DNA of 64,000 nucleotides, taken from positions 24,188 to 88,187 of the forward strand of contig NZ_DLHQ01000008.1 of assembly GCF_002483305.1 (NCBI RefSeq), in the 5' to 3' direction. Below are positions 8,102-16,224 of this stretch, one piece after another (the first letter of the stretch is position 1; every line of letters begins with the position of its first letter). Position numbers and translations under genes: made by a program. The DNA comes from Brevundimonas sp. UBA7664. Lineage in GTDB: Bacteria > Pseudomonadota > Alphaproteobacteria > Caulobacterales > Caulobacteraceae. The notes beneath the pieces were generated by a model. It searched no databases and was not told where the DNA came from. It was given only the letters and a program-made list of their open reading frames with translations.

Positions 8102-9858
8102 GCGCCGCCGCAACTCCAGCATCGGTCATGGCGCCCGATCGCGGCGGCCGTCTCCCAGCGCGGCAGGATCCGGCGGGGACCGTGCTTCAGCGAGAGGACG
8201 GCCAAGGGCCAGTCGCCGACGTCGTAATCGTCCGGAGCCAGCGTCCCGATCGCGCTTCGGACAAGTTCAAGAGAAACCTCCTGCAGCTCGAACGCTCCGC
8301 CCGTGAAGGTCGGCGTGTTGCAACCGACGGGCGTAATCGTGCCGGACGAATCGACAGGCGGTCGGGGCAGGGTTTGGTCGTGCCAGTGTTCGTCCAGGCA
8401 GGCCGGGCACCCGCCTCCTGAGGGCGCGAAGCGCGCCACGGCGCCGCCCGCGGCGCCTTCGGTCGCGTATCCCATGATGAAGGGCTTACCCATGTCGCGG
8501 CAGACCGAAGCGAGGGACCGCTGGCACTCCGTCGAGGCGGACGCGTCGATCACCACGTCTGCTTCGGCCACCCGCGCCCGGATCCATTCCATCTGATGCT
8601 GGTTCGCCTCGGCTGCGGCGGCCGGATCGGAGACGGCGACGCCGATCTTGGCGACATGGGGGACGACCTCGGTGGCGGGGTAGTTCCGTGTCAGATGGTG
8701 GTAGAGCGCATGCGATTTGGGCAGACCCCAGAACTCCCGGGCGAGAGCCCACCGGACGCCGTTGCCGGGCTCGACGCTGTCCGAATCGACGATCGCCAGC
8801 CGGCCGAGACCGGCGCGAACGAGGTCCTGGGCCACGAAACCGCCGATCGCCCCGGCCCCTACCAGGAGCGCGGATTTCGCTCGCAGGGCTTTCGCGACGG
8901 GAACGCGGCCGAGGACGTCGTGGGCGAACCGGGCCCCTGTGACCAGCCCGGTTTCACGACCCTTTCCGATCCGGCGGCTGGCGAGGAACAGGAAGCCGAC
9001 GCCGACACGTCCGTATTCGATCTCCTCGTCGAACACGATGACAGTCAACGCCATATCGCCTTGAGCCAGTCTGGCCATCCGAGCGCGCGCCTGGGGCTGG
9101 GCGGCGACAGCCCGCTCTATGATTCTGTCCGCTGCCGCGAGCATCTCGGCGGGGGTGTCGGTCGGCCGCGGCTTCATCCTGACCCAGCGTCCCTGGACGA
9201 GCGGTTCGCGGTCGATGCCGGCCCACGGCGTGAACCGGGGCGCAAGCCATTGGCCCGTCAGGGGCTCCATCGAGCGCAGCAGACCTTCGAAGCGGTTCGG
9301 GCCGAACGCTCGCCCTCTCACATTGAAACCGGCGATCCCGGCCGTCGTCCCGGGCACGGGCTGCCCGGCGTCAAAGACGATGATCGAGTCCGGCTCCGCC
9401 TGGCGTATGAAGTAGGTGCTGAGCGGATCGGGGGCATTCTCCTCCACGGCGGCGGCCTCGGTAGGCCGCGCCGCGGCGTGGGCCTGCGCGGCCTTGAGCA
9501 CATTGGGCAGCTGCGCGGCGATCAGATCGGCGACTCGCTCGCAGGGGTCCCACTGGCCCGCGTCCTGCGTCAGCAGGCACAGCGTGCGGCTTGAGGGATC
9601 CTGGTGACGTGCGAGGGTCAGTTCGGGCGCGGACACATTGGCGCGGGCGAACGGGTGGCATGGCGAATAGCCAACGCGAAGGCGGGCTTCGACGCCCTCG
9701 CGCCAATAAATGTCGAGGATCAGCTGGCCGGCCTTATCGTGGACGACGGCGACATCCGCGCCCCGGCGTTCGAAGGCGCGCAGTTCCGCTTGGTACAGCG
9801 CGGGCCAGCGCAGCCACCAGTCGATCGGCTCCGACCGGAGCTGCGCTGTCCCGTGCAT
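8098..9858 (-). CDS. E2-E1 (UBC-ThiF) fusion protein, 586 aa
   Basis: Residues 1-130 form an E2-like domain with the candidate conjugating cysteine Cys94 in SSRTLCLLTQDAG. The C-terminal half is a ThiF/E1 adenylation domain with the glycine-rich loop VGAGAIGG (333-340), Asp358/Asp360 in the following strand, Arg369 and Lys381, all typical ATP-site positions. Two CxxC pairs (Cys484/487 and Cys580/583) probably bind structural zinc. Cys513 in PVGCNTPTFTGG sits where E1 enzymes carry the catalytic cysteine. The architecture matches Cap2-like proteins, but no cyclic-nucleotide synthase is encoded nearby. It starts one base after the stop of the Pro-x-x peptide gene and overlaps the JAMM gene. Confidence 0.9.
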   Translation of the reverse strand: MHGTAQLRSEPIDWWLRWPALYQAELRAFERRGADVAVVHDKAGQLILDIYWREGVEARLRVGYSPCHPFARANVSAPELTLARHQDPSSRTLCLLTQDAGQWDPCERVADLIAAQLPNVLKAAQAHAAARPTEAAAVEENAPDPLSTYFIRQAEPDSIIVFDAGQPVPGTTAGIAGFNVRGRAFGPNRFEGLLRSMEPLTGQWLAPRFTPWAGIDREPLVQGRWVRMKPRPTDTPAEMLAAADRIIERAVAAQPQARARMARLAQGDMALTVIVFDEEIEYGRVGVGFLFLASRRIGKGRETGLVTGARFAHDVLGRVPVAKALRAKSALLVGAGAIGGFVAQDLVRAGLGRLAIVDSDSVEPGNGVRWALAREFWGLPKSHALYHHLTRNYPATEVVPHVAKIGVAVSDPAAAAEANQHQMEWIRARVAEADVVIDASASTECQRSLASVCRDMGKPFIMGYATEGAAGGAVARFAPSGGGCPACLDEHWHDQTLPRPPVDSSGTITPVGCNTPTFTGGAFELQEVSLELVRSAIGTLAPDDYDVGDWPLAVLSLKHGPRRILPRWETAAAIGRHDRCWSCGGA

Positions 9859-9859
9859 C

Positions 9860-10060
9860 TCAGCCGACCGGGCGGTGCGGCGGCGGGTTGCTGGGCGTGG
9901 GCGGGCCGTCGGGCCGCCCCGGAGTGTGGCTCGGAGGACCGCCGGGCACGTCCGGATGGGTGGGGTGCTCGGGGTGCTGCGGACGGTCGGGACCGCCGGG
10001 CTCGTCGGGACGGCCGGGCTTGTCCGGATGATCGGGCTTTTCAGGCTTGTTGTTCGACAT
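9860..10060 (-). CDS. Pro-x-x triplet-repeat peptide ending in Gly, 66 aa; candidate modifier
   Basis: After a short MSNNK leader, proline occupies every third position from residue 6 to residue 42 (13 consecutive triplets rich in Asp, Gly, Arg, His). A second register follows at 47, 50, 53, 56 and 59, and the chain ends HRPVG. It has no hydrophobic core, so it should be a disordered or polyproline-II rod rather than a beta-grasp ubiquitin. An AGAGG ribosome-binding site precedes the ATG. Its TGA is one base from the ATG of the E2-E1 gene. No other modifier gene is visible, so it is a candidate conjugated tail through its C-terminal Gly; this is inference. Confidence 0.75.
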   Translation of the reverse strand: MSNNKPEKPDHPDKPGRPDEPGGPDRPQHPEHPTHPDVPGGPPSHTPGRPDGPPTPSNPPPHRPVG

Positions 10061-10151
10061 TTCGACCTCTGTGTGTGGGGAGGGTGAACACCAGAGGGGT
10101 TCATCCGGGACTCGGCGGGTCGAGACCCGTCGACCAATGATTCCCGAAAGC

Positions 10152-10204
10152 GTGTTTGTGGTCAAGGGAAACATTAATGTGTTTGTGATAATCACATAAT
10201 GTTT
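10152..10204. promoter_or_regulatory. Divergent operator region of the ubiquitination-like locus
   Basis: This AT-rich patch lies between the modifier operon (minus strand) and the XRE regulator (plus strand). It contains a perfect 13-base palindrome TGTGATAATCACA at 10184-10196, an outer inverted repeat AAACATTA (10169-10176) / TAATGTTT (10197-10204), and a direct repeat GTGTTTGTG at 10152 and 10179. A possible minus-strand promoter (TTGACC, 17-base spacer, AATCAT) overlaps it. It is the natural binding site for the XRE protein encoded next to it. Repeats are seen; repressor binding is inferred. Confidence 0.6.
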
Positions 10205-10239
10205 GCCGCGTTGACACGACCCGCGGCGCGGATCAAACA

Positions 10240-10584
10240 ATGCAAATGGCCGCCGATCCCCGTTATCCAGCTTTCGGCGAAGCGATCGCCTTGCGCCGCG
10301 AGCAACTCAAGATGACTCAAGCCGAGCTGTCGCGCCGCGTCGGACTCTCGCGTGCTTCCATCGCCAACATCGAACGCGGGCGGCAGAATGTACTCCTGCA
10401 CCACGCCTGCGACATCGCCGCGGCGCTCGGTCTTTCCCAGGTGACGGATCTGTTGCCGGTCCAGGCCAGGCCGACGGTGGAGGAACGGGCGCTGACCGTC
10501 TCCGATCCGGTGAGCGCCAGAGCGCACGCACAGATCCAGGACCTGATCGCGAACGCAATCGCCAATGCCGGGGTCAAATCGTGA
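10240..10584 (+). CDS. XRE-family helix-turn-helix regulator, 114 aa
   Basis: Cro/CI-type DNA-binding domain at about residues 12-66 (ALRREQLKMTQAELSRRVGLSRASIANIERGRQNV), followed by a short helical tail. It is divergent from the peptide-E2-E1-JAMM operon across a palindrome-rich operator and overlaps the next gene (ImmA/IrrE protease) by four bases. XRE regulators paired with ImmA-like proteases usually act as repressors that are cleaved or released on stress, so it probably holds the divergent operon in check. The family call is firm; the regulatory target is inferred. Confidence 0.88.
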   Translation: MQMAADPRYPAFGEAIALRREQLKMTQAELSRRVGLSRASIANIERGRQNVLLHHACDIAAALGLSQVTDLLPVQARPTVEERALTVSDPVSARAHAQIQDLIANAIANAGVKS

Positions 10585-11105
10585 GCTTCGCCGATACGGC
10601 CCATGCGCAGGAAGCGGCGCGTACGTTGCTCGGCAAGGCGGGGGTGCGATCGGCGCCGGTGCCGATCGAGCGGATCATCAAGTTGCGAGGCATCATCCTT
10701 CAGTATGCGCCGCTCGCCGACGACCTCTCCGGCATGGCCTACATCCGCGACGGCGTGGGCATCATAGGCGTGAACGCCCTCCACCACCCCAATCGTCAGC
10801 GGTTCACGGCCGCGCACGAACTCGCCCATCACGAACTTCACCCGGAGCACATCCGCAACGAGGTCCATGTGGACAAGGTGTTCCGCGTCCTTTGGCGTGA
10901 CACCATGACCACCCTCGGGATCGATCCGAAAGAGATCGAGGCGAACGCCTTCGCCGCCGAACTCCTGATGCCCCGGTCGTTCCTGGAGGATCTCGTGGAC
11001 CCCCGCGCCCTGGACGTCGACGACGACGAGAAGATCGAGTCGCTGGCTCGCAAGTTCCGGGTCAGCCCCTCGGCGATGCGCTACCGGCTCGGCTCCTGGG
11101 ACTAG
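10581..11105 (+). CDS. ImmA/IrrE-family metallopeptidase, 174 aa
   Basis: Zinc-protease motif HELAH at residues 79-83 (FTAAHELAHHELHP), with the downstream glutamate region EIEANAFAAELLMP that completes the IrrE/ImmA active site. The C-terminal helix-turn segment (SLARKFRVSPSAMRYRLGSW) is typical of the family. It overlaps the XRE gene by four bases. Family members cleave XRE-type repressors after DNA damage or phage signals, so XRE and ImmA probably form a switch controlling the adjacent E2-E1 operon and perhaps the exonuclease gene downstream. Confidence 0.9.
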   Translation: MSFADTAHAQEAARTLLGKAGVRSAPVPIERIIKLRGIILQYAPLADDLSGMAYIRDGVGIIGVNALHHPNRQRFTAAHELAHHELHPEHIRNEVHVDKVFRVLWRDTMTTLGIDPKEIEANAFAAELLMPRSFLEDLVDPRALDVDDDEKIESLARKFRVSPSAMRYRLGSWD

Positions 11106-11115
11106 GGAGGCTCGC

Positions 11116-12546
11116 TTGAGCTTCGTTTTCTACGATACGGAGACCACAGGCCTTAAACCGGGCTTCGACCAGATCGTGCAGTTCGCGGCTATCCGAACCG
11201 ACGCGGACCTGGTCGAACTGGACCGGTTTGAGATCCGCTGCCGCCTCCAGCCGCACGTCATCCCCCACCCCTCGGCGCTGCGCGCCAACCGGATTTCGAT
11301 CGCCCGCCTGACCGAGGCGTCCCAGCCCTCGCATTACGAAATGGTCTGCGCCATTCGCCGGCGGTTGGCGGCGTGGGGGCCGGGGATATTCATCGGTTAC
11401 AACTCGATCCGCTTCGACGAAGAGATGCTTCGGCACGCCTTTTTCCAGTCGCTGTTTCCCGCCTATCTCACGTCGGCCCCCGGCAACGGCCGCACTGATG
11501 CGATGAACCTTCTGCTCGCGGCCTGCGCAGAACCCGAAACCTGCCTCACCTTGCCGATCGGCCCGACCGGCCGCACGACCTTCAGGCTGGCGGCCGTCGC
11601 CGAGGCGAACGGCCTGACCCTGGGTCCGGCTCACGACGCCTTGGTGGACGCCGCGACGACGCTGGAGCTATGCCGGCGTATCCGCACCGGCTCGCCAGAG
11701 GTCTGGCACCGCTTCATCCGCTTCTCCAACAAGGCCGTGGTCCGCGACTTCGTCGAGGCCGAGGAGATGTTTTTCCTCACTCGCTTCTTCGGCGGGGAGG
11801 CTAACCACAGCCTGGTGGCGCGGCTTGGCAGCTCGGCCGGCGACGCCAACGGCCACCTGTGCTGGGATCTGGCCGAGGATCCAGCCTTGCTCAATGACGC
11901 ACCCGCGGATGCTCTGACGGAGGCCGTGCTGCGCAAGGGCGGACCGGTGAAACGGCTTCGAACCAACGCAGCGCCCGCCCTGTGCGCCAGTTGGGAGGCT
12001 CCTGACGCTTGGTTCGGGATCGACGCCGTGACCGCCGAGGGGCGCGCGGCGTGGCTGCGCGAGAACCCCGGATTCTGCGGCCGCGCGATGGCAGCCTACA
12101 CGGACCGGTGGGCCGAGGCGCCACCGGCGGTCCACCCCGAGCAACAGCTCTACAACGGCGTTTTTCCTGGCCCTTCTGACGAGGCGCTGATGGTCGACTT
12201 CCATGAGGAGGGCAAGCGCCGCCGCGTTGAAATCGTCGAGCGTCTTGAGGACCCGCGCGTCAAGGTTTTCGGCCGTCGAGTGATCTATTGTGAACACCGA
12301 TCCGCGCTGAACGAGACAGAACGGCGCGAGGCTGACAGCGCATTGGCTGAGAGCTTGGTCGACGAGCGGGGCGCGGGCCTGACCCTGCCGCAGGCCCTGT
12401 TTCTGGTGGAAGAGGCGTTGGCCGTTGGCGGGGAAGATCCGGACGGACTGCTGGTCGAATATCAGGTCTGGCTCAAAGCCCGGCTGGCCCGCACTGTTGC
12501 CTTCCTCGGAAGGCCGCCAGTCACATCAGTCGCTCCTGCGGTCTAG
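11116..12546 (+). CDS. Exonuclease I-like DEDDh 3'-5' exonuclease, 476 aa
   Basis: N-terminal DEDDh exonuclease domain: Asp7 and Glu9 in YDTETTGL, the second Asp in GYNSIRFDEEMLRHAFF, and the His/Asp pair in PAHDALVDA. The middle and C-terminal parts follow the SbcB-like layout with an extended helical region. Length is close to E. coli exonuclease I (about 475 aa). It starts 10 bases after the ImmA stop with a GGGAGG ribosome-binding site, so it is probably co-transcribed. SbcB-type enzymes degrade single-stranded DNA 3'-5'; here it may serve the neighbouring conflict system or be a divergent housekeeping-type copy. Confidence 0.85.
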   Translation: MSFVFYDTETTGLKPGFDQIVQFAAIRTDADLVELDRFEIRCRLQPHVIPHPSALRANRISIARLTEASQPSHYEMVCAIRRRLAAWGPGIFIGYNSIRFDEEMLRHAFFQSLFPAYLTSAPGNGRTDAMNLLLAACAEPETCLTLPIGPTGRTTFRLAAVAEANGLTLGPAHDALVDAATTLELCRRIRTGSPEVWHRFIRFSNKAVVRDFVEAEEMFFLTRFFGGEANHSLVARLGSSAGDANGHLCWDLAEDPALLNDAPADALTEAVLRKGGPVKRLRTNAAPALCASWEAPDAWFGIDAVTAEGRAAWLRENPGFCGRAMAAYTDRWAEAPPAVHPEQQLYNGVFPGPSDEALMVDFHEEGKRRRVEIVERLEDPRVKVFGRRVIYCEHRSALNETERREADSALAESLVDERGAGLTLPQALFLVEEALAVGGEDPDGLLVEYQVWLKARLARTVAFLGRPPVTSVAPAV

Positions 12547-12647
12547 ACCGCCCTCGCGCGCCCACTGGCAGCATAGCGCCAGAAGCGGGCATTAGCTCGC
12601 AGCCGCGGAGCAGACATTCCCTGCTCATCTCCGCGGGCTGGATGGCG

Positions 12648-13865
12648 TTACGGTTCTAGAGGTGGTGCGAAGCGTTCGCGAGCGATGAGGCCCACCCGCC
12701 GCCCGAGCGCCTGACCTTCTTCATTGGAGAAACGGAAGTGCATGCCGCCCTGAATGCGCGCCAAGCTCGTAGCGTCCAGGAAGGCGCTCCAATCCGCAAA
12801 TCTGACGTTGACCGGCAGGGGTGCGCTTTCGCTTGCAACTTCGATCGGGCCCTTCGCTGTTTCAGGCTCGAGCAGGGCGGCGAACAAACCTGAGAAGGCG
12901 CAATGGCCGCAGGGGTACTCCGGATGGTTTGGGGTCGCCATCACCGGCTCCCAAAGCGGGTCTCGGACGGTCGCCGGATTGTCGTCGCGATCAGCATTCC
13001 GGATGGCGCCCAATGGTCGCCAAGTCATGTACTTCATCTTCGCCTGAGCCACGGCTGCGTTCGCGTCCAGAGACGCCATCCGGACGAGAGCCCATAGTCG
13101 AGCCCTATCTACCAAGCGCTCACGGCGGGCAGCTTCGCGGCTGACGGTGGGGTCGACATTGAACTGCGCCATGAACTGGGCGCGCCGCAAGCTGTCACCG
13201 GTAGCGTTGGCTTGCCCGACACCGCCCAGCAGGCGGACCTCCTCAAAGTCTCGGGCGTAGCGCTCGCCTGCGGTCGGCGGCGGCGGCGGGGACATCACCT
13301 CGTCCCAAGATGTGAGGAAGAACGGCTGGGCGCGCATGAACCACGGCGCGAAAGCGGGCAGATTCGGCGGCGTGAAGCGGCCGATCTCACCCGCCGGCCG
13401 ATAGGGCTCGCCCGCCGGTGCGTCGAAAAGGGATCGCGCCAAGGCCGCGGCTCCCGCACGCCGACCGACCTCGAGTCCATGTTCCAGCCTTGCCCCGGCA
13501 GGCAGTCCCGACAGCGATAGCGCAAGTGCGCCGTCCAGCTGTGCGCGCCGTTCAGGGTAGAGCCCAACCAGCACAGTATGCGCTGCGACTGCGGCGGCGG
13601 CTTCTCCGCTAGCTGGCTGTTCTGACTTGGCGATGCCTAAGTAGCTACGGTAGCGAGGATCAACGGCGTTGGTCGCCTCGAACATAGCGAGTGAGACGAG
13701 CGGGGGCGCTGTTCGCTCCAGCCGGCCCTGAAGCGGTGGAGGCAAGGGCGCGCCATTGGGGCCTCGATCCGCCACCCTCAGCCAGTCCTCAAGAACGTCC
13801 GCGTGGGCCCTTGAAGGGCTGGTGCACACCAGCAACAGAAAAATGACCAGTCTGAACAGCAGCAT
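12648..13865 (-). CDS. Vanadium-dependent haloperoxidase/PAP2-like secreted protein, 405 aa
   Basis: Starts with a clear signal peptide (MLLFRLVIFLLLVCTSPSRAHA). The ATG at 13865 has GGAGGG six bases upstream and is preferred over the longer open frame. Motifs of the vanadium chloroperoxidase/type 2 phosphatidic acid phosphatase group are visible: K-x6-RP as KYMTWRP, PEYPCGH where the usual PSGH Ser is Cys, and ARIQGGMHFRFSNEEG as the last phosphate-binding segment with its His. Mature protein should be periplasmic. Whether it is a phosphatase or a haloperoxidase cannot be told, and the Ser-to-Cys change makes activity uncertain. Confidence 0.75.
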   Translation of the reverse strand: MLLFRLVIFLLLVCTSPSRAHADVLEDWLRVADRGPNGAPLPPPLQGRLERTAPPLVSLAMFEATNAVDPRYRSYLGIAKSEQPASGEAAAAVAAHTVLVGLYPERRAQLDGALALSLSGLPAGARLEHGLEVGRRAGAAALARSLFDAPAGEPYRPAGEIGRFTPPNLPAFAPWFMRAQPFFLTSWDEVMSPPPPPTAGERYARDFEEVRLLGGVGQANATGDSLRRAQFMAQFNVDPTVSREAARRERLVDRARLWALVRMASLDANAAVAQAKMKYMTWRPLGAIRNADRDDNPATVRDPLWEPVMATPNHPEYPCGHCAFSGLFAALLEPETAKGPIEVASESAPLPVNVRFADWSAFLDATSLARIQGGMHFRFSNEEGQALGRRVGLIARERFAPPLEP

Positions 13866-14052
13866 TGGAAGCCCTCCATATCGCTGGTATCCCATAGCGC
13901 GATTGGGATGGTGCGATCTCTTGGGTGTCGGCTCGAGCTCCCCCCGCTGTCGCTGAAGCGCCATCAGCGGACCTTGGTTCGTCGCGGGATACTGGGTCTC
14001 TCAATGGAGGCAACACGTTGCCCAAGCCAGGACCCGGTGTAACTGAGAAGCC

Positions 14053-14439
14053 ATGTCCTCACGTCTCATTCTTTCAATCGCCGGTTTGACTTTCGCGATC
14101 TGCGGACTTGCGAGCCTTTTCGCCTCCGATGAGTTGGCGTCGCTTTCCTCAACATCGCCCTCTTCGGCGCTTGCGCCCGCCCTTCAGATCATCGGAGGCG
14201 CACTGCTCGGTTTCGCGTTATTGAACTGGTTCAACCGAAGGAGTCGGGTCGGCGGCATCTACGGCCGTCCGATTGGTTTGGCCAACTTGATGTTTTCAGG
14301 GGTATTGGCGATCACCGTCGGCCGCGCTGCTCTGCAAGGCGCACTGCCTGTCCAAGCGTCGCTCTTGGCCGGCATTTTCGGCGCTATCACCTTGGCATTC
14401 GGCTGGCTTGCCTTCGGAACTTCGGCGGCTTCTGGTTAG
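14053..14439 (+). CDS. Small four-helix membrane protein, 128 aa
   Basis: Four hydrophobic segments (about 5-25, 42-62, 75-95, 102-122) separated by short loops, with a basic cytoplasmic loop NRRSRVGG. The layout resembles small uncharacterised inner-membrane proteins (DUF4345-like). It is divergent from the haloperoxidase-like gene and stands alone. Base composition is slightly lower in GC than the following sulfide region. Function unknown. Confidence 0.6.
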   Translation: MSSRLILSIAGLTFAICGLASLFASDELASLSSTSPSSALAPALQIIGGALLGFALLNWFNRRSRVGGIYGRPIGLANLMFSGVLAITVGRAALQGALPVQASLLAGIFGAITLAFGWLAFGTSAASG

Positions 14440-14684
14440 CGCAAACATCGAACATCAGTTGTCGGCTTGAAATCGGGTTCTCCAAGATCTCTGCGAAGCT
14501 CCAATTGCGGCGTTCTACGCGTTGCTCAAGGCGGCCATGCGTCAGAAGCGGACATCCGCCGACACCGGGACAGCGGTTTATTTGGGACCGCCCGTGCAGA
14601 CTCCGACGGATTGGAGACTTGGTCTCCTATGGCGCTGGGACGGGCAAATCCCTAGCTTTCGAGCCTGACTCAGGAGCGGCCGCA

Positions 14685-15299
14685 ATGACGATCAAGGCGC
14701 ATTGGGAAAACGTCTATCAGACCAAGGCAGTGGATGACGTGAGCTGGTATCGGCCGCACCTGGAGGTTTCACTGCGGCTCATAGCCAACGCTGCGCCGGA
14801 CCTTGGCAGCGCGATTATTGACGTAGGCGGCGGGGAAGCGACGCTCGTCGATGATCTGGTCGCACGGGGGTACAGCGACGTCACGGTGCTCGATATTTCC
14901 CAAGCGGCGATCGAAGTGGCCAAGGCTCGGCTCGGTGCATCGGGCGCAGCCGCGCATTGGATCACCGGCGACATCACGGCAGTCGCACTGGAACCGGCTC
15001 GGTACGATGTCTGGCACGACCGGGCCGTCTTCCATTTCCTGACAACCGCGGAGGACAGAGCCGCATACGTCCGGCAGGTCGCTTCCGCGGTCAGGCCTGG
15101 CGGCCATGTGATCGTCGCGACGTTCGGGCCCGAGGGTCCGCAGAAGTGCAGCGGACTGGACGTTGTCCGCTACGACGCCGAACACCTTCACGGCGAGTTC
15201 GGGCCGAAGTTCCGTCTCCTGGACAGCGTCACGCAAGTGCACGAGACCCCTTGGGGCACGCCTCAGCAGTTTATGTATTGCTTTTGTCGGGTGGAGTGA
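14685..15299 (+). CDS. Class I SAM-dependent methyltransferase, 204 aa
   Basis: Rossmann-type methyltransferase: motif I IIDVGGGEATLVDDL at about residues 45-60, acidic end of strand 2 in VTVLDIS, motif II region around GDITAVAL, and motif post-I WHDRAVFHFLT as in small UbiE/thiopurine-type enzymes. The ATG at 14685 has AGGAG upstream; the open frame further upstream (from 14505) is not gene-like. The adjacent DNA is about 240 bases of non-coding sequence upstream. Substrate unknown; members of this size class often methylate small thiols, metalloids or other toxic compounds. Confidence 0.8.
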   Translation: MTIKAHWENVYQTKAVDDVSWYRPHLEVSLRLIANAAPDLGSAIIDVGGGEATLVDDLVARGYSDVTVLDISQAAIEVAKARLGASGAAAHWITGDITAVALEPARYDVWHDRAVFHFLTTAEDRAAYVRQVASAVRPGGHVIVATFGPEGPQKCSGLDVVRYDAEHLHGEFGPKFRLLDSVTQVHETPWGTPQQFMYCFCRVE

Positions 15300-15447
15300 G
15301 ACGTCGAACCCGCTTCAGCGCGACGCTGAGAACAGCCGCTACAAGTAGAGCGGCCAGCCTTGATCACCCTCGACATCTCGGCGAGGGCTATCGCGCGCGA
15401 CGGAACGGCTCTTCACCTCGGCGAAGCCCGTGCTCGGCCGGGTTTTG

Positions 15448-16224
15448 TCAGAGCGCCAGCATGGATCGGGTGAGCATGTAGGTCGCGACCACGAATATCA
15501 GGCCCGCGAACAGGACGTTCAGCGCTCCCCGTCTCTGTCCGACGCGGCGGGCCACGCGGGTCCCGAGCAGTCCACCCGCGAACCCGCCGGCCACGAACAG
15601 GCCGGCGATGGTCCAGTCGACCAGTCCTGCAAGAGCGTAGCTTGCCGACGTCGCCACGCCGAAGCCGGTCACAGCGAGCAGCGACGACGCCATCGCGTTC
15701 ATGATCGGCATGCCCGTTGCGGCGACGAGTCCAGGCACGATCAGGAAGCCGCCGCCGATGCCGAAGAAGCCGGAGAGCAGGCCGGTGGCGAGGCCGAAGC
15801 CGACGAGCTTGGGGAAGTTGTCGCGGCCCAGGGTGACGTGCGGCAGGCCTACCCCCTTGCGGTTGCGCAGCATCAGCACGCCGACCACCATCATCAGCAC
15901 CGCGAAAAGCGCGAGCAGCCTTTCTCCATCCATTTGCCGGCCGAACCAGGCCCCCACGACCGCGCCGAGGACTCCTGCGACCGTGAACACGGCCGCGCAG
16001 CGCCACTTCACGTTCCCGCTCCGGGCGTGGTTTCCGAGGTTGAGAAGCGCATTCGCCGCCACGGCCACAGCGCTTGTGCCGATCGCCACGTGGGGATTGG
16101 TCACCCCGACAAGATAAACGAGCAGAGGTACGGCCAGCACCGACCCGCCGCCCCCGACGAGACCGAGGGTGAAGCCCACCACAGAGCCGGAACCAAGCGC
16201 CAGCGCCGCCTGCAGCGCCTCCAT
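15448..16224 (-). CDS. TauE/SafE-family sulfite/sulfur anion exporter, 258 aa
   Basis: Integral membrane protein with 7-8 hydrophobic helices and two repeated Gly-rich motifs (GLVGGGGSVLAVPLL at about 20-34 and GFFGIGGGFLIVPGL in the second half), the signature of the TSUP family. Length is normal for the shorter members. Its ATG overlaps the stop of the rhodanese gene as TGATG, so both belong to one operon with a second rhodanese gene and the BigR-like regulator upstream. In BigR-controlled operons this exporter removes sulfite formed when persulfides are oxidised. Confidence 0.88.
   Translation of the reverse strand: MEALQAALALGSGSVVGFTLGLVGGGGSVLAVPLLVYLVGVTNPHVAIGTSAVAVAANALLNLGNHARSGNVKWRCAAVFTVAGVLGAVVGAWFGRQMDGERLLALFAVLMMVVGVLMLRNRKGVGLPHVTLGRDNFPKLVGFGLATGLLSGFFGIGGGFLIVPGLVAATGMPIMNAMASSLLAVTGFGVATSASYALAGLVDWTIAGLFVAGGFAGGLLGTRVARRVGQRRGALNVLFAGLIFVVATYMLTRSMLAL

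Noticed and set aside
9591..10140. Plus-strand frames of 146 and 178 codons opposite the Pro-x-x peptide
   Set aside because: They are antisense readings of the repetitive peptide gene and of the E2-E1 start; no ribosome-binding site and no domain. The minus-strand frame is tightly coupled to E2-E1.
7604..12546. Possible type II CBASS system
   Set aside because: E2-E1 and JAMM genes are present, but no CD-NTase and no cyclic-nucleotide-activated effector is encoded in the window.
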